DNA from: GCA-001735895 sp964488685
Lineage (GTDB): Bacteria > Pseudomonadota > Gammaproteobacteria > GCA-001735895
Direction of reading: 5' to 3'
Length of the DNA: 7,414 bases
NCBI GenBank assembly: GCA_964488685.1
Contig: CAZAVY010000114.1
Span: 1 to 7,414, forward strand
Shown here: piece after piece, positions 6,153 through 7,414 of the stretch
How positions within the stretch are numbered: the first letter of the stretch is position 1
How the letters are laid out: every line of letters begins with the position of its first letter
The notes under the pieces: generated by a model
The model's database searches: none
Seen by the model: only the letters and a program-made list of their open reading frames with translations
What the model was told of the DNA's origin: nothing
Position numbers and translations under genes: made by a program

Positions 6153-7414
6153 ATGAATGACCCATTATTCGTTTCATCGGTCCGGGTACGCGAACCCGGA
6201 TTAAACGCGTTACCCGTGAATACCGAGCGTTACCGGATTCAGGGCGGCGGCAGTGTCGCGCTCACGCTGCAGGCCGGCGATGAAATTGAACTGGTTAGTC
6301 CCGAAGGGTTACAACCCGCTGAATTCACAGTATTTGACGACAATGGTCGCAGCGACGCAGCCCTGATTGGCGCGCGCAACAATGGTACCGCCGACGGGCT
6401 AAAGCGCATACTCGAAAGTGCAAATCCGCATGCAGTCAGGATAAAAAATGCACTGGACGAGCACAACCTGTCAATCGAACAAGCGCAAAGCACCCTGGTG
6501 TTCAGAAACCATTCTCCCGCCGGCGACTCGATTCGATTTACTGCCGATCAGACCGTAACCTGTATAATCGTTGCATCAGGCGGTGACATGCGCGCCGATC
6601 GACAGGACACTCCCACCGACCTGGTGGCGTTTATCCATCGCCAACCGCGAGCAGACGGCGAAAACATAACCCGATTGCCGGATCCGCTGGCCGATCCGCT
6701 CGAAGACCTGCGTATTCCAGCGCGCACCGCGTTTGCCTACCAGGTAAAGGCCGGTGACTACATCCAGATCATCGACGTCGAAGGACGCGAATGTTCCGAC
6801 TTCCAGTGCTTCGATGCGTCGATGCTGGACCGCGGAATCGAACGCTGCCTCGATGCAACCACCACCCGACACGTGGTCGGCGCATCCTACCCGGCACCCG
6901 GCTTATATTCCAAATTTTACGATCAGAACTTCGAAGCCATGGTAGAAGTAATCCAGGATACCTGCGGTCGCCACGATAGCTTCGGTACCGCCTGCACCGC
7001 CAAATACTATGACGACATGGGGTATCCCGGGCATGTCAATTGCTCGGACAATTTCAACCAGGCATTACAATCCTACGGGGTAGAGGCGCGCAAGGGCTGG
7101 ATGGCGATCAACCTTTTTTTCAACACCAATATCGATGCCGGCAACCAGATTTATTTCGACGAACCCTGGTCACGCCCAGGTGACTACGTGCTGATGCGTG
7201 CGCTCAAGGACATGGTCTGTATATCCTCGGCCTGCCCCTGCGATGTCGATGCAGCGAATGGCTGGAATCCGACCGATATTCACCTGCGCATCTACTCCGG
7301 CAGGAATTCATTTAACAAAGCGACGGCATTCAGAATGACAGCAGATGCAGACAAAGTATTGACCCGGGAAACCGGTTTCCACAGCCGGACTTCCGAACAT
7401 ACCCGTAACTTTAT
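6153..7414 (+). CDS. tdm: Probable trimethylamine N-oxide demethylase, N-terminal 420 residues (DUF1989 part), truncated by the window edge
   Basis: The frame opens at an ATG directly after the regulator's TAA and is still open at the right edge. Residues about 185-385 form a DUF1989 (urea-carboxylase-associated type) domain: AGDYIQIIDVEGRECSDFQC (200-219), TCGRHDSFGTACT (270-282), HVNCSDN (294-300), and ISSACPCDVDAANGWNPTDI (357-376). C281, C297, C361 and C363 match in spacing the four zinc cysteines I recall from Methylocella silvestris Tdm (263, 279, 343, 345; offset 18), and D216 matches its iron-site Asp198. Tdm splits TMAO into dimethylamine and formaldehyde, with a C-terminal GcvT-like tetrahydrofolate domain that would lie beyond this window. 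Residues 35-62 resemble 194-221, suggesting a degenerate first DUF1989 copy without the cysteines. Only a weak GGA precedes the start, consistent with coupling to the regulator. A different DUF1989 enzyme remains possible. Confidence 0.8.
   Translation, partial: MNDPLFVSSVRVREPGLNALPVNTERYRIQGGGSVALTLQAGDEIELVSPEGLQPAEFTVFDDNGRSDAALIGARNNGTADGLKRILESANPHAVRIKNALDEHNLSIEQAQSTLVFRNHSPAGDSIRFTADQTVTCIIVASGGDMRADRQDTPTDLVAFIHRQPRADGENITRLPDPLADPLEDLRIPARTAFAYQVKAGDYIQIIDVEGRECSDFQCFDASMLDRGIERCLDATTTRHVVGASYPAPGLYSKFYDQNFEAMVEVIQDTCGRHDSFGTACTAKYYDDMGYPGHVNCSDNFNQALQSYGVEARKGWMAINLFFNTNIDAGNQIYFDEPWSRPGDYVLMRALKDMVCISSACPCDVDAANGWNPTDIHLRIYSGRNSFNKATAFRMTADADKVLTRETGFHSRTSEHTRNF

Overview
The window looks like chromosomal DNA from a Gram-negative, probably marine proteobacterium. 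I lean towards a gammaproteobacterium, but only from gene content, moderate GC and AGGAGG-type ribosome binding sites. It carries the core of a methylated-amine catabolic locus organised around a roughly 550-base divergent intergenic region (about 4859-5408).

Left of that region, on the minus strand and read right to left, lies a compact operon. It encodes a glutamine-synthetase-family ligase (best read as gamma-glutamylmethylamide synthetase, gmaS, 3389-4858), then three separate polypeptides that together resemble a dissected glutamate synthase large subunit: a class II glutamine amidotransferase (mgsA/glxB type, 2349-3287), a GXGXG beta-helix subunit (mgsB/glxC type, 1528-2361) and an FMN/iron-sulfur synthase subunit (mgsC/glxD type, 158-1498). 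A fifth gene begins at 147 behind a near-perfect Shine-Dalgarno site and runs off the left edge; I do not recognise it.

Right of the region, on the plus strand, are a FadR-type GntR regulator (5409-6152) and, with no gap (TAA directly followed by ATG), the first 420 codons of a DUF1989-type protein matching the N-terminal half of trimethylamine N-oxide demethylase (tdm, 6153-7414, cut by the window edge). Its predicted zinc cysteines have the same spacing as those I recall for Methylocella silvestris Tdm.

Read together, the locus suggests this pathway: TMAO is demethylated by Tdm to dimethylamine plus formaldehyde; dimethylamine is converted to monomethylamine by enzymes not seen here; GmaS condenses monomethylamine with glutamate to gamma-glutamylmethylamide; and MgsABC converts this with 2-oxoglutarate to N-methylglutamate. 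The N-methylglutamate dehydrogenase genes (mgdABCD) are not visible. The GntR protein probably controls both arms, and the intergenic DNA has several dyads of the kind FadR-family proteins bind. The reading of gmaS/mgsABC rather than glnT/glxBCD rests mainly on the linkage to tdm. I see no mobile elements, CRISPR, tRNA or rRNA.
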